The notes: generated by a model not told the origin, from the sequence alone. Shown: positions 44,213-55,145, counted from the stretch's first letter. The stretch: 64,000 nucleotides of DNA from Amaurobius ferox (GCA_951213105.1 OX578145.1:116577239-116641238), one strand, 5' to 3'. A program made the numbers and translations.

Positions 44213-44470
44213 TGGATGCCTCCCACTGCGGTGTCGATGGTAATGAGAAAGCGGACTTTTTGGCAAAGAAGGGGTGCAATATAATCCATTTTAGACTTTT
44301 GACTGGACACGATTGTCTTCGAGCCCATCTCTTTCGTTTTATTATTGTCGATTCACCTATGTGTGTTTTGTGTTCAACTGGACAAGACATGCGCACATTG
44401 ACGAATGCCCTGCATTATCTCATTGTAATTGTATTATGGAAAAATATTGGAGAGCACGAAGCCTTATGAT
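44212..44470 (+). pseudogene. LINE B: RNase H C-terminus and zinc tail
   Basis: SHCGVDGNEKADFLAKKG is the final RNase H motif. FRLLTGHDCLRAHLFRF and CVLCSTGQDM follow: the C-terminal CX2C...H...C region of these ORF2 proteins. A frameshift at about 44212 separates it from the fused frame. Ends at about 44468. Confidence 0.75.
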
Positions 44471-44582
44471 TTAATAGTCAACTGGCTGGCATTTGGTAAA
44501 AAAAATAAATCATTAACTTAGTATACTCCAAAATATCATCATTCAATGAATGTAATAATTGAATAAATATATGGAATCACTG

Positions 44583-45451
44583 GTAGTATATGCATTCTTC
44601 GTACGAAATATATAATATAAAAAAAAAACTTATTTCATAATTATGTGTAAATTCCTATGGTTTTCAAAATGGCAATGTTATTCAAAACGTTCTATTAAAA
44701 TATTTAAATCTCCTAAATGAAAGTATTCGAATATATGTTCTCGTTGCACAAAGTTATTTTCACAGACAGATCTGAAGAAAATAACATCGTTGTCCCATTT
44801 TTAAACAAATTTACAAAAAAGTTAAAATTTTATCAATGTATATCAAAAAGGAAAACTCGTATTACAAAATAAGCCCGTACTATTTATATTTTGTTTCAAC
44901 AATTAGCTAAACACAATATATGAGTTCTGGCTGAACACAATATACGAAAACACAATAGATTAGTGTCTTCCTTACCACATCTGACTTTGAAAAATGTTTT
45001 CCAAAATGAAACAGATGACGTAAGAAATTGAAAATATCAATCATTCCCGTAATTTTTAAATCCGAAGATCGTAATTGATATAACCCAATCAAACTGCAAT
45101 ATCGTTTATTTATAAAATTTATTTTATGTCTTTGTTATTTGCATCTAATAAAAATCCTCTGCCGTATAAACACATTTTGTTTAATTGTATTGCTGAGCAA
45201 CATATCATTTTCTTCCAATAAATTTGCGGAGAATATATCGTCCGTATAATGAATACTATCTATCCCTATGGAAGGTTCGTTTTCTTCTGAATGTATTGAC
45301 ATCCCCTGGTCCTAGAAATTCGAAACATAAATTACATTTCAGGTGGAGCTATTTCAAGGTTACCACAAAGTTTCATGAAAATCTGAGCAGCTTCTTTGAT
45401 GATAAGACAAATACCCACACGCAGACAAATTTTCAATTTTATTTATATAGA
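44583..45451 (-). mobile_element. Non-autonomous Helitron, minus strand
   Basis: The 5' end on the minus strand is A|TCTATATAAATAAAATTG at 45451. It is followed inside by GAAATAGCTCCACCTGAAAT and AGGACCAGGGG, the same order as at 1050. The 3' end near 44583 (TTCGTACGAAGAATGCATAT) is homologous to the end at 48508 but has a mutated CTRR. No Rep/helicase gene; about 870 bp. Confidence 0.5.
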
Positions 45452-47059
45452 TTATCACTAATGTATGAAATCAATGATTACAAAAATTGAGTTATGTTAT
45501 TTTAGATTTAAAAAGTATATCTATATTCAATTAACTATTTGTTTTATTTAATTTCTAGCTAACCAATTTTATTATATGAGATAAAAATGTGAGAACAATT
45601 TTTTTGTTGTACTTTTCAATAAAAGACTGCCTTCTGAAACTTTTTTTTTTGTTTACTTGTTTTTAATTTAGCGTATATCTTGGCTATTAAATGTATAGAT
45701 GCTTGAATTCTAATAAATCGGGAAATCTGATATTCATATATCAAGGATATCTTTGATATCCACTGACTGTACCGTCACCAGGAACTTCTGCCGTCACCAG
45801 GAGCCAGAAAATGTTCTATAAAGCCGCTATTTTATAAACCTCTGTATTTTAGTCAATTGACATGGAGTTTATCCAAGATCAAGCTCCAACTAAATAAGAT
45901 TTCAATAGCAGGTTCATAATAACAAATCCCGGCGTATAAGGTGTGCTGGAAATTAATTTTTTTTATAAATTTGATGTCAGTATATAGACCACAGAAGCAC
46001 AAAAAAAATGCAAATCGCTTTCTATCTATCAGTTCAATTTTGGGCTGAAAGTTGTTGAGGAGCCTAAACAAAAGCGAAACCGCTCTACCGATGGTTGTTG
46101 CTGCACAACAAAGTATAATTCTGAAAGTCACATTCCAAATTATTATTCCACTCTTTGAAACTCTTTCTAACACGAGTTTTGTGGATATGAGTTACATAAA
46201 TGAATCGTTATAGAAATTCCTTCAAACATGTTTTATTTTTATATCAATCATGTTTTACTTTCTAGTATTGTTTTCACGATAATTTTCGATTTTGAGGCCA
46301 ATATATGTTTTAGGACATTTTGAACAAGTTTCGACTCTATTTAGAGTGACGTCCGTCAATTTGCCATAAGGCTTGGAACACCTAATTGTGCGGCCGGTTA
46401 GAGTTCTGCATCGAGCTCCTACCCAGCTCATTATCTGGAAAAAAAAATTGATGTGGGCAGCACATGACTTTCCTTATATAATGCAATGAATTTACTACTT
46501 CTACAGTGAAAACAAAATAGGTTATTTTTATAGTAGATACTTATATTTTTTCCAAGATATTGAATTATCGTCAATTAATCATCATTTTCGTTGATTTAGT
46601 TATTTCATTGATCATTTTTATCCATTTGGCGAGATATTCGTTAATTTAGCAACATTTAAAAAAGCAACATTCCGCCAAATTTGCCGCCAAAATCTCGCCA
46701 AACGTTATGGACGGAGAAATAAGTTATTCTTATAGCAGATAAATGACTATTGGAGTTCAAATACAAAAATATTACTCAAAGTAACTTTAGAGCTAGATCC
46801 ACGAGAATGATGTTACCAAATTCATCGTATGGTATTACATATGAAAAGTGAACATGTTTCTCAACAGTTAATATTTTTTTTTCAATTTATGGGATTTTTT
46901 GACGAATTTATTTAAAAAATGTGCAATATCTCGTGAACGGTTCATGCTAGCGTTCTAAAATTTACGTCAATCGTTTTCTAAGGAAAACTTACATATGAAA
47001 TGTCTATTTGCGTAACTTTATTAAAGGTTTTGATTTTTTCTAAATTTCAGTCGAAAATT
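45452..47059. other. AT-rich stretch without recognised gene
   Basis: Small repeats only: 'ACCGTCACCAGGA' twice at 45770-45800, and 'TTTGGCGAGATAT...GCCAAATTTGCCGCC...CTCGCCAAACG' around 46625-46705, which can fold back. Confidence 0.5.
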
Positions 47060-47290
47060 TAGGGGGGGTCTGAATATTCTATTGTGTTTAAAAACAATAG
47101 TCTTCCAGTATTCACGGATTGTAATTTTTGTACCAAATTTCATTCGAATCGCTCCATTCGTTCGTGAGATATCGTCTACACAGACTCACTGACAGACACA
47201 CATATACTTTCATACATACACACACATACTTTCATACACACACACACAGAGAGACATCATCTCAAAAATGTTCGATTCGTGATCAGTGAT
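47060..47290. repeat. Interspersed repeat end with CA microsatellite
   Basis: 'CCAAATTTCATTCGAATCGC', then CGTGAGATATCG and CAGACTCACTGACAGACACA, lead into a CA/TA-rich tract to about 47260. This wording is common near the ends of arthropod transposons, but I cannot assign the family. Confidence 0.45.
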
Positions 47291-47404
47291 GCTTGAAACG
47301 TGCTCTCCCGTCAAAAACTCGTATCCGAATTGTCGACCCCTTTACAATACTTTTCATATACATTATACTAAGTATATAAAGAAATTAAAAAACATGAAAT
47401 TTGA

Positions 47405-47765
47405 ATGTCTTATTAGGACCACAATAGAATTTTTGTCATCTTGGGGTTCTGCCATCAAATTAAATTGTGAAAGGGTTCCGCGACCAAAAAAGTTTTAAAA
47501 ACACAGTCCTAGGACAGCTGGCAAACGTCTTGATTCATACCCTGAAGAGACTTATTGAGAACGTAAAGGTGATTCATGATATCTGTTGGAAATGCAGATT
47601 CTCCCAAAAACTCAGTATCAACCATCTTTTCTGAAGGGACTCATCGCAGGTCATTTCAGTGAGAAACAGGTGTAACTCTTTCCTGACTGCAAAAAATCTT
47701 TCAAGACATTTTCCTGAACTAAGCCAGCGGACGTTGGAGTAAAGGACATGGTTCCTATTTCCTTT
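47405..47765 (-). pseudogene. Second hAT fragment
   Basis: 47520-47745 is a diverged duplicate of 49070-49290 (the GTF2IRD2-like hAT transposase). Shared phrases are 'CCTGAAGAGACTTATTGAGA', 'TCATGATATCTGTT' and 'GAACTAAGCCAGCGGACG'. Directly before it, 47430-47505 (read on minus: TTTTTAAAACTTTTTTGGTC, then GCGGAACCC) resembles a hAT terminal region. No intact domain. Confidence 0.6.
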
Positions 47766-48507
47766 GACTAAGATCTTTCACGGGAAGTCTGTCTAATATC
47801 TTAGTTTTCAGCTCTGCAACTGCTATAGTTGAACATTTGTTATTTTTATATTTTATGGGTTGTAGATTGACGACATTTCCAGGGTATTTGATGCTTCTGT
47901 TGTAACCACCCAACTCATTCGACCTTTCTTACTTCTACAACTATTTATGAAGTTAAGTTTTTCTTTGGCTGACGTTAAGTTTCTCTTTGGTTTTCTGATA
48001 TTCTTTATTTATTCAAATATTTTGAGTTAAATATATAATAGTTTTAACTCAAAAGATGAATACATAAATAAATACAAATTACGTAATAATTAAAACATAA
48101 TCTTTAATGAAATTAGATTTATTTAACCAAACAAACAACGTTATACAATAAATATTATGTCCATATGTTACATATATGAGTAGCAAATTATATATATATG
48201 TCGAGTCGACAGTAAAATTATGAATGAAATACATGTAAACAGTAACAAATAATTTCAAACATGTGCCCTTGCAGGACAATTTCCAAGGGTGAATTGCTTT
48301 ATACATCTACAGATTAATTATTAAGTATAAGTTTAATTGCTATCTTTATACTATATAGTTTCAGTGATATTAATTTACAAAATTTTTATACATTTGATTT
48401 GAAATATTTATAACTTTTCTCAATAAAACAGCAAGTGTACAAATTTTTCTGTTTCTATCTCAGACTTATTCAAATCTCTTTTACTGTATCCTTTTTATGT
48501 AATAACT

Positions 48508-48660
48508 AGCAAAATTTCCGTTCTTCGTGCGGAATATATAATATAACGAAACATAAAATTTACAATTATGCCTAAATTTCTATAGTATTTTAAATGACAT
48601 TGTTATTCAACGAATTCTATTAAAATATTTAATTCAATTTTCCTAGAAAGAGTATAAGAA
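48508..48660 (-). mobile_element. Helitron 3' end, minus strand
   Basis: Minus-strand reading ends ...CCGCACGAAGAACGG...TTTTGCTAG|T. A short hairpin (CCG...CGG) lies about 10 nt before CTAG with a host T following, the structure of Helitron 3' ends. The ~150 bases inside match 44583-44740. The element is cut off at 48660 by the hAT gene. Confidence 0.5.
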
Positions 48661-48689
48661 TCTCTGGGATTTCTGAGCTTGAACATTTT

Positions 48690-49891
48690 TTACAAGTTGA
48701 TCGATGTCTGGCTTGAGTTTCGTTGTTGATAACCTCAGACAACTCTCGAGTGAATTATCTGCCAAATTGTTACGAGATTTGCATTCGAGATTACGAGGTT
48801 ACGAGATTAATTTCATGATTGAAAACCCTTGCTCGCAGCGGCATGTGGAGCCAAACATCGAAAGCATACGAAGCCCGAAATCGCGAAGCAATGGAAACCG
48901 CTCCTTTGGAAACAATTTGAAGAACTCTGCACCTGAGCCTGAAGTTCACAAAGTTCCATCTAGTAGCGGCGTTTCACAGTCGAAATGTCAATTGTTCTGG
49001 AATTGTTGAAAGCATGAGAGAGTGTTCAAGCGGGGAAGTTCGCCGAAATCACGAAATTGTAGTTCAAAACGTCTTGATTCATATCCTGAAGAGACTTATT
49101 GAGAACGTTAAGGTGATTCATGATATCTGTTAGAAATGCAGATTCTCCCAAAAACTCAGTATCAACCATCTTTTGCTGAAGGGATTCATCGCAGGTCATT
49201 TCAGTGAGAAACAGGTGTAACTCTTTCCTGACTGCAAAAAGTATTTCAAGACATTTTCCTGAACTAAGTTAGCGGACGTTGGAGTAAAGGAGAAGGTCTC
49301 CATAAGCGGCGTCAAAATCTTCAAGATAACTTTTTAGTTTTCTATGTAACAGCAAACGATTTCCACCTCAAACCGTATTTGTGATTTTAACGACTGTCTT
49401 CATGGTGTCCTTCAGTTTCAGTTCATTGGCACAGAGAGATTCTTGATGGATAATACGATGAATGAAAGGACACTTGACGCCATGCTTCTGAAGCAAAGCC
49501 ACAAATCCCGAAATTATCCCCGTCATCGACGGTGCACCGTCGTTGCTACATAACTTAGCTTGTTGAAACCTCCAATTTTCTGGAGTACAGTTAAGACTTC
49601 TTCGCAGATATTTTCTCCTTTTGTCTTTCCATCAAGAGAAGCCATGGATAATAGCTCCACAAAAACAGTGAAATTACTGAACACGCAACGAACAAATATA
49701 ATGAGTTGCTCAGTGTCTGTCACATCAGTGTTCTCGTCAAGAGCAATTGAAAAATATTCTGCATTCAGCAATTTCTCGTGTAACTTATCTTGCACATTTT
49801 GAGATAAAGACTCTATACGGCGCGACACCGTTTGATGTGACAAGTGCACGGATTCAAAACACTTCACTGTGTTTTTTCATCCTGAAAGGCT
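48690..49891 (-). pseudogene. hAT transposase C-terminal half
   Basis: The minus frame reads ESVHLSHQTVSRRIESLSQN, FSIALDENTDVTDTEQLIIF (catalytic Asp region), CNDGAPSMTGIISGFVALL, HRIIHQESLCANELKL and, near the end, TTLKPDIDQLVKN. This is the RNase H-like hAT catalytic core and the C-terminus common to GTF2IRD2/EPM2AIP1-like hAT proteins. One frame break lies near 49555 and stops near 49370 and 49275. The 49523-49867 stretch is the longest intact part. Confidence 0.8.
49878..49891 (+). repeat. LINE target-site duplication, left
   Basis: CATCCTGAAAGGCT, identical to 52802-52815. It marks the insertion of the LINE into the hAT gene. Confidence 0.9.
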
Positions 49892-52474
49892 GCTTCCTCG
49901 GAAATTATATCCGAGGCCAAAATTAAATTCAAACTGAACCGTGCCAAATACAAAAAATTAATAAATAAATCTAAACTGGAATTCTGGAAAAACTTTTGTA
50001 CTAACTGCTCTTCCAAATTCGGCACACAATTTAAATTCGCGTTCCAAAAATCCAATAAATTTAATAGTATCTCTCTTCAATTCCCTGACGAAATTAACTT
50101 AGATCATGACTCAAAAATACAACGTCTTTTGGACCACTATTTTAAAAACGATCCGTCATTTACCGACTTCCCTTGGACTCCTGTTCCTACTGATGGTCTT
50201 GGATTGATTACGCATGGGGAGCTCTCCTTGGTCTTTAACAGCCTTCCCTCCCGAAAGGCCCCCGGACTTGACAACCTTGACTTTTCCATTTGGAAATCCC
50301 TTTTTCACTCTTATCCATTTTTATTTTTTAAAACTTTTAACCTCTGTTTTCAATTCTGCTTTTTTCCCCCGTGTCTAAAAACTGCTAAGGTCCTTTTTTT
50401 TAACAAACCCGGCAAAGACCCCGCACTTGTATCCTCCTATCGTCCCATATGTCTTCTCCCCACTTTTGGCAAAATCTTAGAAAAATTATTTGCAAATAAA
50501 TTAAACTTTTGGCTTTCCTCCTCGGGGACTCTCCATCGAAATCAATTTGGTTTTAGAGAACTGACAAGCTGTGAAATGGCCGCCCATAGACTCATCGCCA
50601 CTATAGAGGGTCTCAGACCGGGCAATTATGTTTCCCTTGCCACCGTGGACATCTGCGGAGCATTTGACAACCTCAACTGGAATTTACTCCCCACCACCCT
50701 TGAAGATATTAATATGCCACAAGAATACAGATTATTCATTTATTCCTACCTTCACTCTCGTACAATAACTTTTTCAGACGATATTACTACATCCATCAAA
50801 TCTCTTTCTATTGGTGCTCCACAGGGTTCGGTATTATCCCCGATCCTGTGGAACATCTATTTCAACAAAATCCTCAAACTCAATAATGACAACATGTACA
50901 TTCAGGCCTTCGCAGATGATCTTGCGGTGGTGACCTCTGCTCCCACCCTCCTAGAAACAACTCGCTCCTCCACCTCCAACCTTTTGATCTTGACCTCTTC
51001 CCTGTCCTCCCTGCTCCTCACAGTATCTCCTGAAAAGTCAAAATGCATAATTTTTAGCAAAACCCGTTCAAAGCGTAAATATACCCCCAGGATTAAACTC
51101 CTTAACAAAAGTCTCAAAATTACCCGCCATCTCACCTTTCTTGGAATCGTCATTGACGACCGCCTTTCTTGGAGCCCTCACGTTTTTTATCTTAAAGAGA
51201 AATGCTTGAAGCTCTGTTCTACTTTTAGGAAAATCTCGGGAAACAGCTGGGGCGTAAACAAATCTTTTTTAAAACTATGGTATCTATCTGTTATCGAGAA
51301 AATCATTACTTACGGGGCGGGCATTTGGGGCAAACACTTAACCGGGAATCAAATTTCTAAACTCACTTCTTTGCAACGGATTTTCCTTTTGAAAATTTCC
51401 TCCGGTTTTAGAACAACTTCAAGTATCTCTCTCTATTCAATCACTGGTATCCCCCCTGTTCACTTAGTCATCCAAAATTTATACAAAAAATTTCAATTCT
51501 GGCACTTAAAAAACAACCTTTTTCCCGCCTCTTCCATCCCTTCCCCTTCCCTTTTTGACTTCCACTGTCCCCTTTCCTCTCTCCCCCCCTCTCAACGCAT
51601 TGTCACTCTCCCTGTCCTTGACCCTGTTTCATTTTCAGACACTTGCGTATATACAGACGGTTCTAAAATGGAAAACCATACGGGTTGTTCCATTTGTGTT
51701 TTTAAAAATGGTGTCCTCTCTGAGACCTTCTCCTTCAAACTCTGCGACGAGAATACAGTTTTCCAAGCCGAACTGACAGCTATTAAACATGCGATAAAAT
51801 GGGCCCTTGATAACTCTACAAAAATAAACATATTCACTGACAGCCTTTCCTCAATTTTGGCGTTCAAATCTTACAAAAATAAATCTAACTTCCTCCGTGA
51901 AGTTAAACTTTTGGCAATTTCGGCTAAAAATTTAAACCTAATAAATATACTATGGATCAAAGCTCATACAGGCAACCTCGGAAATGAAACAGCAGATAAA
52001 TTGGCAAAAGAAGCCACCATATCTGGATCCCCTGTCTCTGTCCCCCTCCCCTATTCTTTTTTATCCTCCTTTTGTAAAAAGGAAATTAACAACTCTTGGC
52101 AACTCCTCCTTGATAACTATAGATCACCTCGCACTCATGATCCCTCTCGAATCTCCCTTTTCCTTCCTGTTGTTGATCCCCATTTCCAAATTTTTAATCG
52201 TTTCCTTATTTACTTTGTCACAGGCCATGGCCCCTTTTTAGATTATTTGAAATTCTTTAAACATAAATCTTCTTCTAACTGCCCATGCAACTCATACGGA
52301 GACGCCGACCATTATATTCACTCCTGTCCATTCACTAAAGACTTCCACCTTGTTAAACCTGCCCCCCTTTCTCGTGCTGTTTGGTTCTCCGGGGTCTGCC
52401 GTAACCCTGTATTACTTAACAAACTTAAAAACTGTGTTCTCGTTGCCAGAGATATCACAAACCGGGTTAGATGA
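49892..52474 (+). CDS. LINE ORF2 (RT-RNase H), open for 861 codons, 5' partial
   Basis: The frame is open from the truncation point to TGA at 52472-52474. The linker (residues 1-80) is followed by RKAPGLDNLDFSIWK, SYRPICLLPTFGKILEKLF, ATVDICGAFDNLNW (first RT Asp), IGAPQGSVLSPILW and YIQAFADDLAVV (FADD at about residue 340). RNase H starts at about 585 with VYTDGSKM, FQAELTAI, FTDSLSSI and HTGNLGNETADKL. A CPCNSYGDADHYIHSCP zinc-like tail lies near the end. All catalytic residues are present. The native start codon, endonuclease and ORF1 are lost by truncation, so it cannot move on its own. Closest to I/R1-like RNase H-bearing LINEs. Confidence 0.9.
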   Translation, partial: ASSEIISEAKIKFKLNRAKYKKLINKSKLEFWKNFCTNCSSKFGTQFKFAFQKSNKFNSISLQFPDEINLDHDSKIQRLLDHYFKNDPSFTDFPWTPVPTDGLGLITHGELSLVFNSLPSRKAPGLDNLDFSIWKSLFHSYPFLFFKTFNLCFQFCFFPPCLKTAKVLFFNKPGKDPALVSSYRPICLLPTFGKILEKLFANKLNFWLSSSGTLHRNQFGFRELTSCEMAAHRLIATIEGLRPGNYVSLATVDICGAFDNLNWNLLPTTLEDINMPQEYRLFIYSYLHSRTITFSDDITTSIKSLSIGAPQGSVLSPILWNIYFNKILKLNNDNMYIQAFADDLAVVTSAPTLLETTRSSTSNLLILTSSLSSLLLTVSPEKSKCIIFSKTRSKRKYTPRIKLLNKSLKITRHLTFLGIVIDDRLSWSPHVFYLKEKCLKLCSTFRKISGNSWGVNKSFLKLWYLSVIEKIITYGAGIWGKHLTGNQISKLTSLQRIFLLKISSGFRTTSSISLYSITGIPPVHLVIQNLYKKFQFWHLKNNLFPASSIPSPSLFDFHCPLSSLPPSQRIVTLPVLDPVSFSDTCVYTDGSKMENHTGCSICVFKNGVLSETFSFKLCDENTVFQAELTAIKHAIKWALDNSTKINIFTDSLSSILAFKSYKNKSNFLREVKLLAISAKNLNLINILWIKAHTGNLGNETADKLAKEATISGSPVSVPLPYSFLSSFCKKEINNSWQLLLDNYRSPRTHDPSRISLFLPVVDPHFQIFNRFLIYFVTGHGPFLDYLKFFKHKSSSNCPCNSYGDADHYIHSCPFTKDFHLVKPAPLSRAVWFSGVCRNPVLLNKLKNCVLVARDITNRVR

Positions 52475-52801
52475 GTTTATGTGACTTGCTTTCCCCCTCT
52501 TCCCCTTGGTGATCCTCCCCCTTTTTTTTTTTTTTTTTTTCGTTTTCTTTTGCTGCTCCTGGGTATCCCTCTCGCATTGTTTGTCTGTGTGTTATTATAT
52601 TGTGATACCCCTTTCTGTCTTTGCTTGTGTATTTTTTGTTCGTCGCCCTCCGTATCTTGTCTTTGCTTGTCTTGTTGTAACTTATTGTGTTGTGATTCAA
52701 TTTTAATATGTGTTGTAATTTCTTGAATCATAAATAAAGTTCCCGCCCACACACTTAGCTACAGTAAACCTTCGGGTCTGTCGTGTGGTCTGGGTTTCCA
52801 A
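49892..52801 (+). mobile_element. Young 5'-truncated non-LTR retrotransposon with 14-bp TSD
   Basis: It is bounded by the perfect duplication CATCCTGAAAGGCT and begins inside ORF2. It ends with a 3' UTR (poly-T tract at 52520, AATAAAG at about 52733) and GTGGTCTGGGTTTCCAA, without a poly(A) tail. It is inserted in the opposite orientation to the hAT transposase. The perfect duplication and open frame point to a recent event. Confidence 0.92.
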
Positions 52802-52815
52802 CATCCTGAAAGGCT
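52802..52815 (+). repeat. LINE target-site duplication, right
   Basis: CATCCTGAAAGGCT, the partner of 49878-49891. Confidence 0.9.
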
Positions 52816-53170
52816 TTGGCCATATTTATAGCGCAGGATTTCACGGATTCACCATGTGATTTCATATGCTGACCAATTAATTCTGCCACTACAAATGAAG
52901 CTCTGCAAGCAGCTTCTTGATCACGGGTCAGTTTATAAATTTCTTTTTTAGTTCTTTAATAAGGGCTTTTCTTGCTTCATGTTTAACTTTATCGTACTTT
53001 GAGGCGTGTTTGGTAACATAATGACGATTAATATTATACTGGTTGAGCACATTAACTACTTGCATACACTAAAGACATTGTGTCTTATCGCCGGATTGCA
53101 CGAAAAGATAATCCATTATCCAGCTATCCTGAAAATCGCTTTCCCGCTCATGGCTTTTGAACAAGAAAAC
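52802..53170 (-). pseudogene. hAT transposase N-terminal half
   Basis: The minus frame gives SWIMDYLFVQSGDKTQCL, then VVNVLNQYNINRHYVTKH and DKVKHEARKALIKELKKKF. This is a BED-type zinc finger (C..C...H...H, with a stop after the first Cys) as in GTF2IRD2-like proteins. The text toward 52802 (QLIGQHMKSH-type, then AKAF) leads into the LINE insertion point. Stops and frameshifts are present. Confidence 0.7.
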
Positions 53171-53603
53171 GGTGAAATGTAGTAATTTTCATAATGCGAA
53201 GAATGTTCAAACTCACACAGAACAATAGAGATGGAATAAATTATCAGCAAGCGAATGCAGATACTTTTATTTTTAACGGCGAATTTACCAGAAAGCGCAC
53301 GAAAATTGGAGTTGAATCATACATATGCGAAATCATGCGGTGTTTCAACGCCATCTGTCGTTCGTGAAAGACATTATTTCTAATACCGTACTTAGGATAT
53401 TTAAAGATCGCAGCATAGTATGTTTATATTTTTCTAATTCTTGGTTTTTTTTTTTTTTTTGCAAACAAACTCGCATGTGTACAGCAAAAACAAAATTATA
53501 CGTTTTTATGATAACAATATTTTAAATGAAATTTTTAAGGCCTTTAAAGTGTTTTTCTTTGAAAGTTGTCGCGGGCCGCGTGTTGGACCACCCTGACCTA
53601 CCA

Positions 53604-54030
53604 AACAGAAGTGCGGACTCGACCTACCTCTCGGTTTACGGGGTTAGTTCCGCACCACTGGAAGTCGTTCGCAGACGATCCAGCTGAGTCGAAGGAGGAA
53701 GACATATGCTAAGAGCCAGTCCGAGCACCAAGAAACGGCTCAACGCCAAAGAATAGCAGGAGGGCCCAATAACCACACACCCCACGCCCCCAGGAAACAG
53801 CAGAGAAAGCAGAAGCCCAGAGCCACACGGCTCCGGGAGAGCTTGGGAGTCTTCAGGGATACTTCCCTTAATTGAAGAAACCCGAGCTGCAAAAGAACCC
53901 CAACTCCAAATGGAGTACTGGAGCAAACCATGTAAAACGGGAGACGATGAATGTCGATTGCAGTGACTGCCCAATATCGCCAAAAGAGCCAAGTTTTATT
54001 GTCGCACAATTTCGATAATTTTTTTGGAGG
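53604..54030 (+). repeat. Interspersed repeat R, copy 2
   Basis: Starts 'CAGAAGTGCGGACTCGACCTAC' in two pieces (ACAGAAGTGCGGA; CTACCTCTCGGTTTAC). It matches 39545-39975 with roughly a quarter of positions changed and extends slightly further (GACTGCCCAATATCGCC). It follows the hAT right end directly. Minus-strand open frames here have no known motif. Confidence 0.65.
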
Positions 54031-55139
54031 ATTTCGACTTTCTACCCCTCGGTAGTTATACAGAGGCAGTATGTGTTATATTGTGATTTTCAATCACAAT
54101 GTAACATTGCCGTTTTGGATTGTGAAACAGGACCTAAGAAGATGGTCCCTCATACAGCGAGACAATTTATATAACGTTCCCTTGGACACAGCTGGACCGG
54201 ACGTAGTTCGAGAATGAAAAAGGGTGCTTCTCGTATTCACGTCAGCACTTGGTGCTATATCAGGCGGAAGGGGTTGAACTCCCTGACCCGAGAGGTCAAT
54301 TAATTTCCAGATGGACATGGGAAAATGTCCGTGAGAACTTTCTGCACAAAAAAGACAATACTCAAAGATCTGATATTTCAAGGGGGGCTTCAGCCAGTTA
54401 GACTGCCGGAAGGCGGAGTTTTATATTTACGGAACCAATGAGAGTCTGGGGGCCTAAGAGAGAGGGGAGAGATGAAGAGAGACTTAAACTGTTAAAATTT
54501 AAAAATCAAGAGAGGGGAGTTGAATTTGTACAGTGCTGAAAGGTGGTCGCAAGAGCGCGACGATAAGACACGGAGCCGATCGGAGAACTCCGCTTCCTGC
54601 CGATGACAAGTTCGGGTCGACGGCAATGTCCGAGGTAGGCAATTTCTTTACATGTATTTTGCACGAAGGTCAATTGTTCAGTATGCTCTCCCCCTCGCTC
54701 TCTATTAATTAAGGTTAGTGTTGGGAGTGATAAAAGGGTTTATTGAATTTAATTATGCAAGTGTGAAATGTATGTCACACGTAAGGCAGATAGTGATAAA
54801 GGAGATTTTTCAGTATATGAATTGAAATATTGTATGTGAGACATTTTATCCTATAGGTAAAGTAGGAATGATACGGTGTGTTAATTATAATGGTTTTGTT
54901 TGCATGATTGTAAAATTAAATGAGTTATTACGAGTTCTGGAATTATTACACTTTCATTGTGGAATTGTTGACTTTATCAAATATTAAATAAGGTTTTATC
55001 TTAATGAAATAAATTCTTTGTTATTGTTTAAAATTAAGCCTCTTCATTTTAATTACTGGTATTATGTATTTCTTTATTTACTCCACTTTACGAGATCGGT
55101 CCATGTAGCGTCAATACCTGACGTGTGGTGACCCACATA
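54031..55139 (+). other. Putative 5' LTR/leader region of the gypsy element
   Basis: No coding motif. A GC-richer stretch (54530-54640, with CGAGGTAGGC at 54630) is followed by AT-rich sequence up to the primer-binding-site candidate. By position, the 5' LTR should end just before 55146. I could not delimit it, because no copy is seen 3' of pol within the window. Confidence 0.4.
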
Positions 55140-55145
55140 TCATTT

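Larger units (their letters stand above)
42540..44480 (+). mobile_element. Jockey-type LINE, internally deleted (element B)
   Basis: It opens with GCAGTCAGTTCCTTTC (about 42539), a CAGT-like LINE start. It has an ORF1 start at about 42738, a PRE_C2HC piece ending near 43965, and then directly the RNase H end of ORF2. The endonuclease and RT, about 2-3 kb, are missing. The 3' part ends near 44470, followed by AATAAATCATTAAC. Confidence 0.75.
48680..53595 (-). mobile_element. hAT element (GTF2IRD2/ZBED-like transposase) split by a LINE
   Basis: The minus-strand right end is CAGGGTGGTCCAACACGCGG, read from 53595. The transposase runs from about 53170 to 52802 and, after an inserted LINE (49892-52801), from 49891 to about 48690. 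The 14-bp CATCCTGAAAGGCT at both edges of the LINE joins the two halves of the gene. The left terminal repeat may be the one at 39980. Confidence 0.75.

Noticed and set aside
50902..51867. Minus-strand and alternative-frame open readings within the LINE ORF2.
   Set aside because: They overlap the 861-codon RT-RNase H frame, which has all the catalytic motifs.
52467..52752. Open frames on both strands around the T-rich LINE 3' UTR.
   Set aside because: Lys/Phe homopolymer runs come from the poly-T tract; no domain.
39972..53603. 8-bp target duplication around the hAT ends.
   Set aside because: GCCTGGAG and ACCTACCA do not match, so one continuous hAT insertion is not proven.
53636..54381. 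Minus-strand frames in repeat R copy 2 as genes.
   Set aside because: R copy 1 does not preserve them, and no motif is visible.
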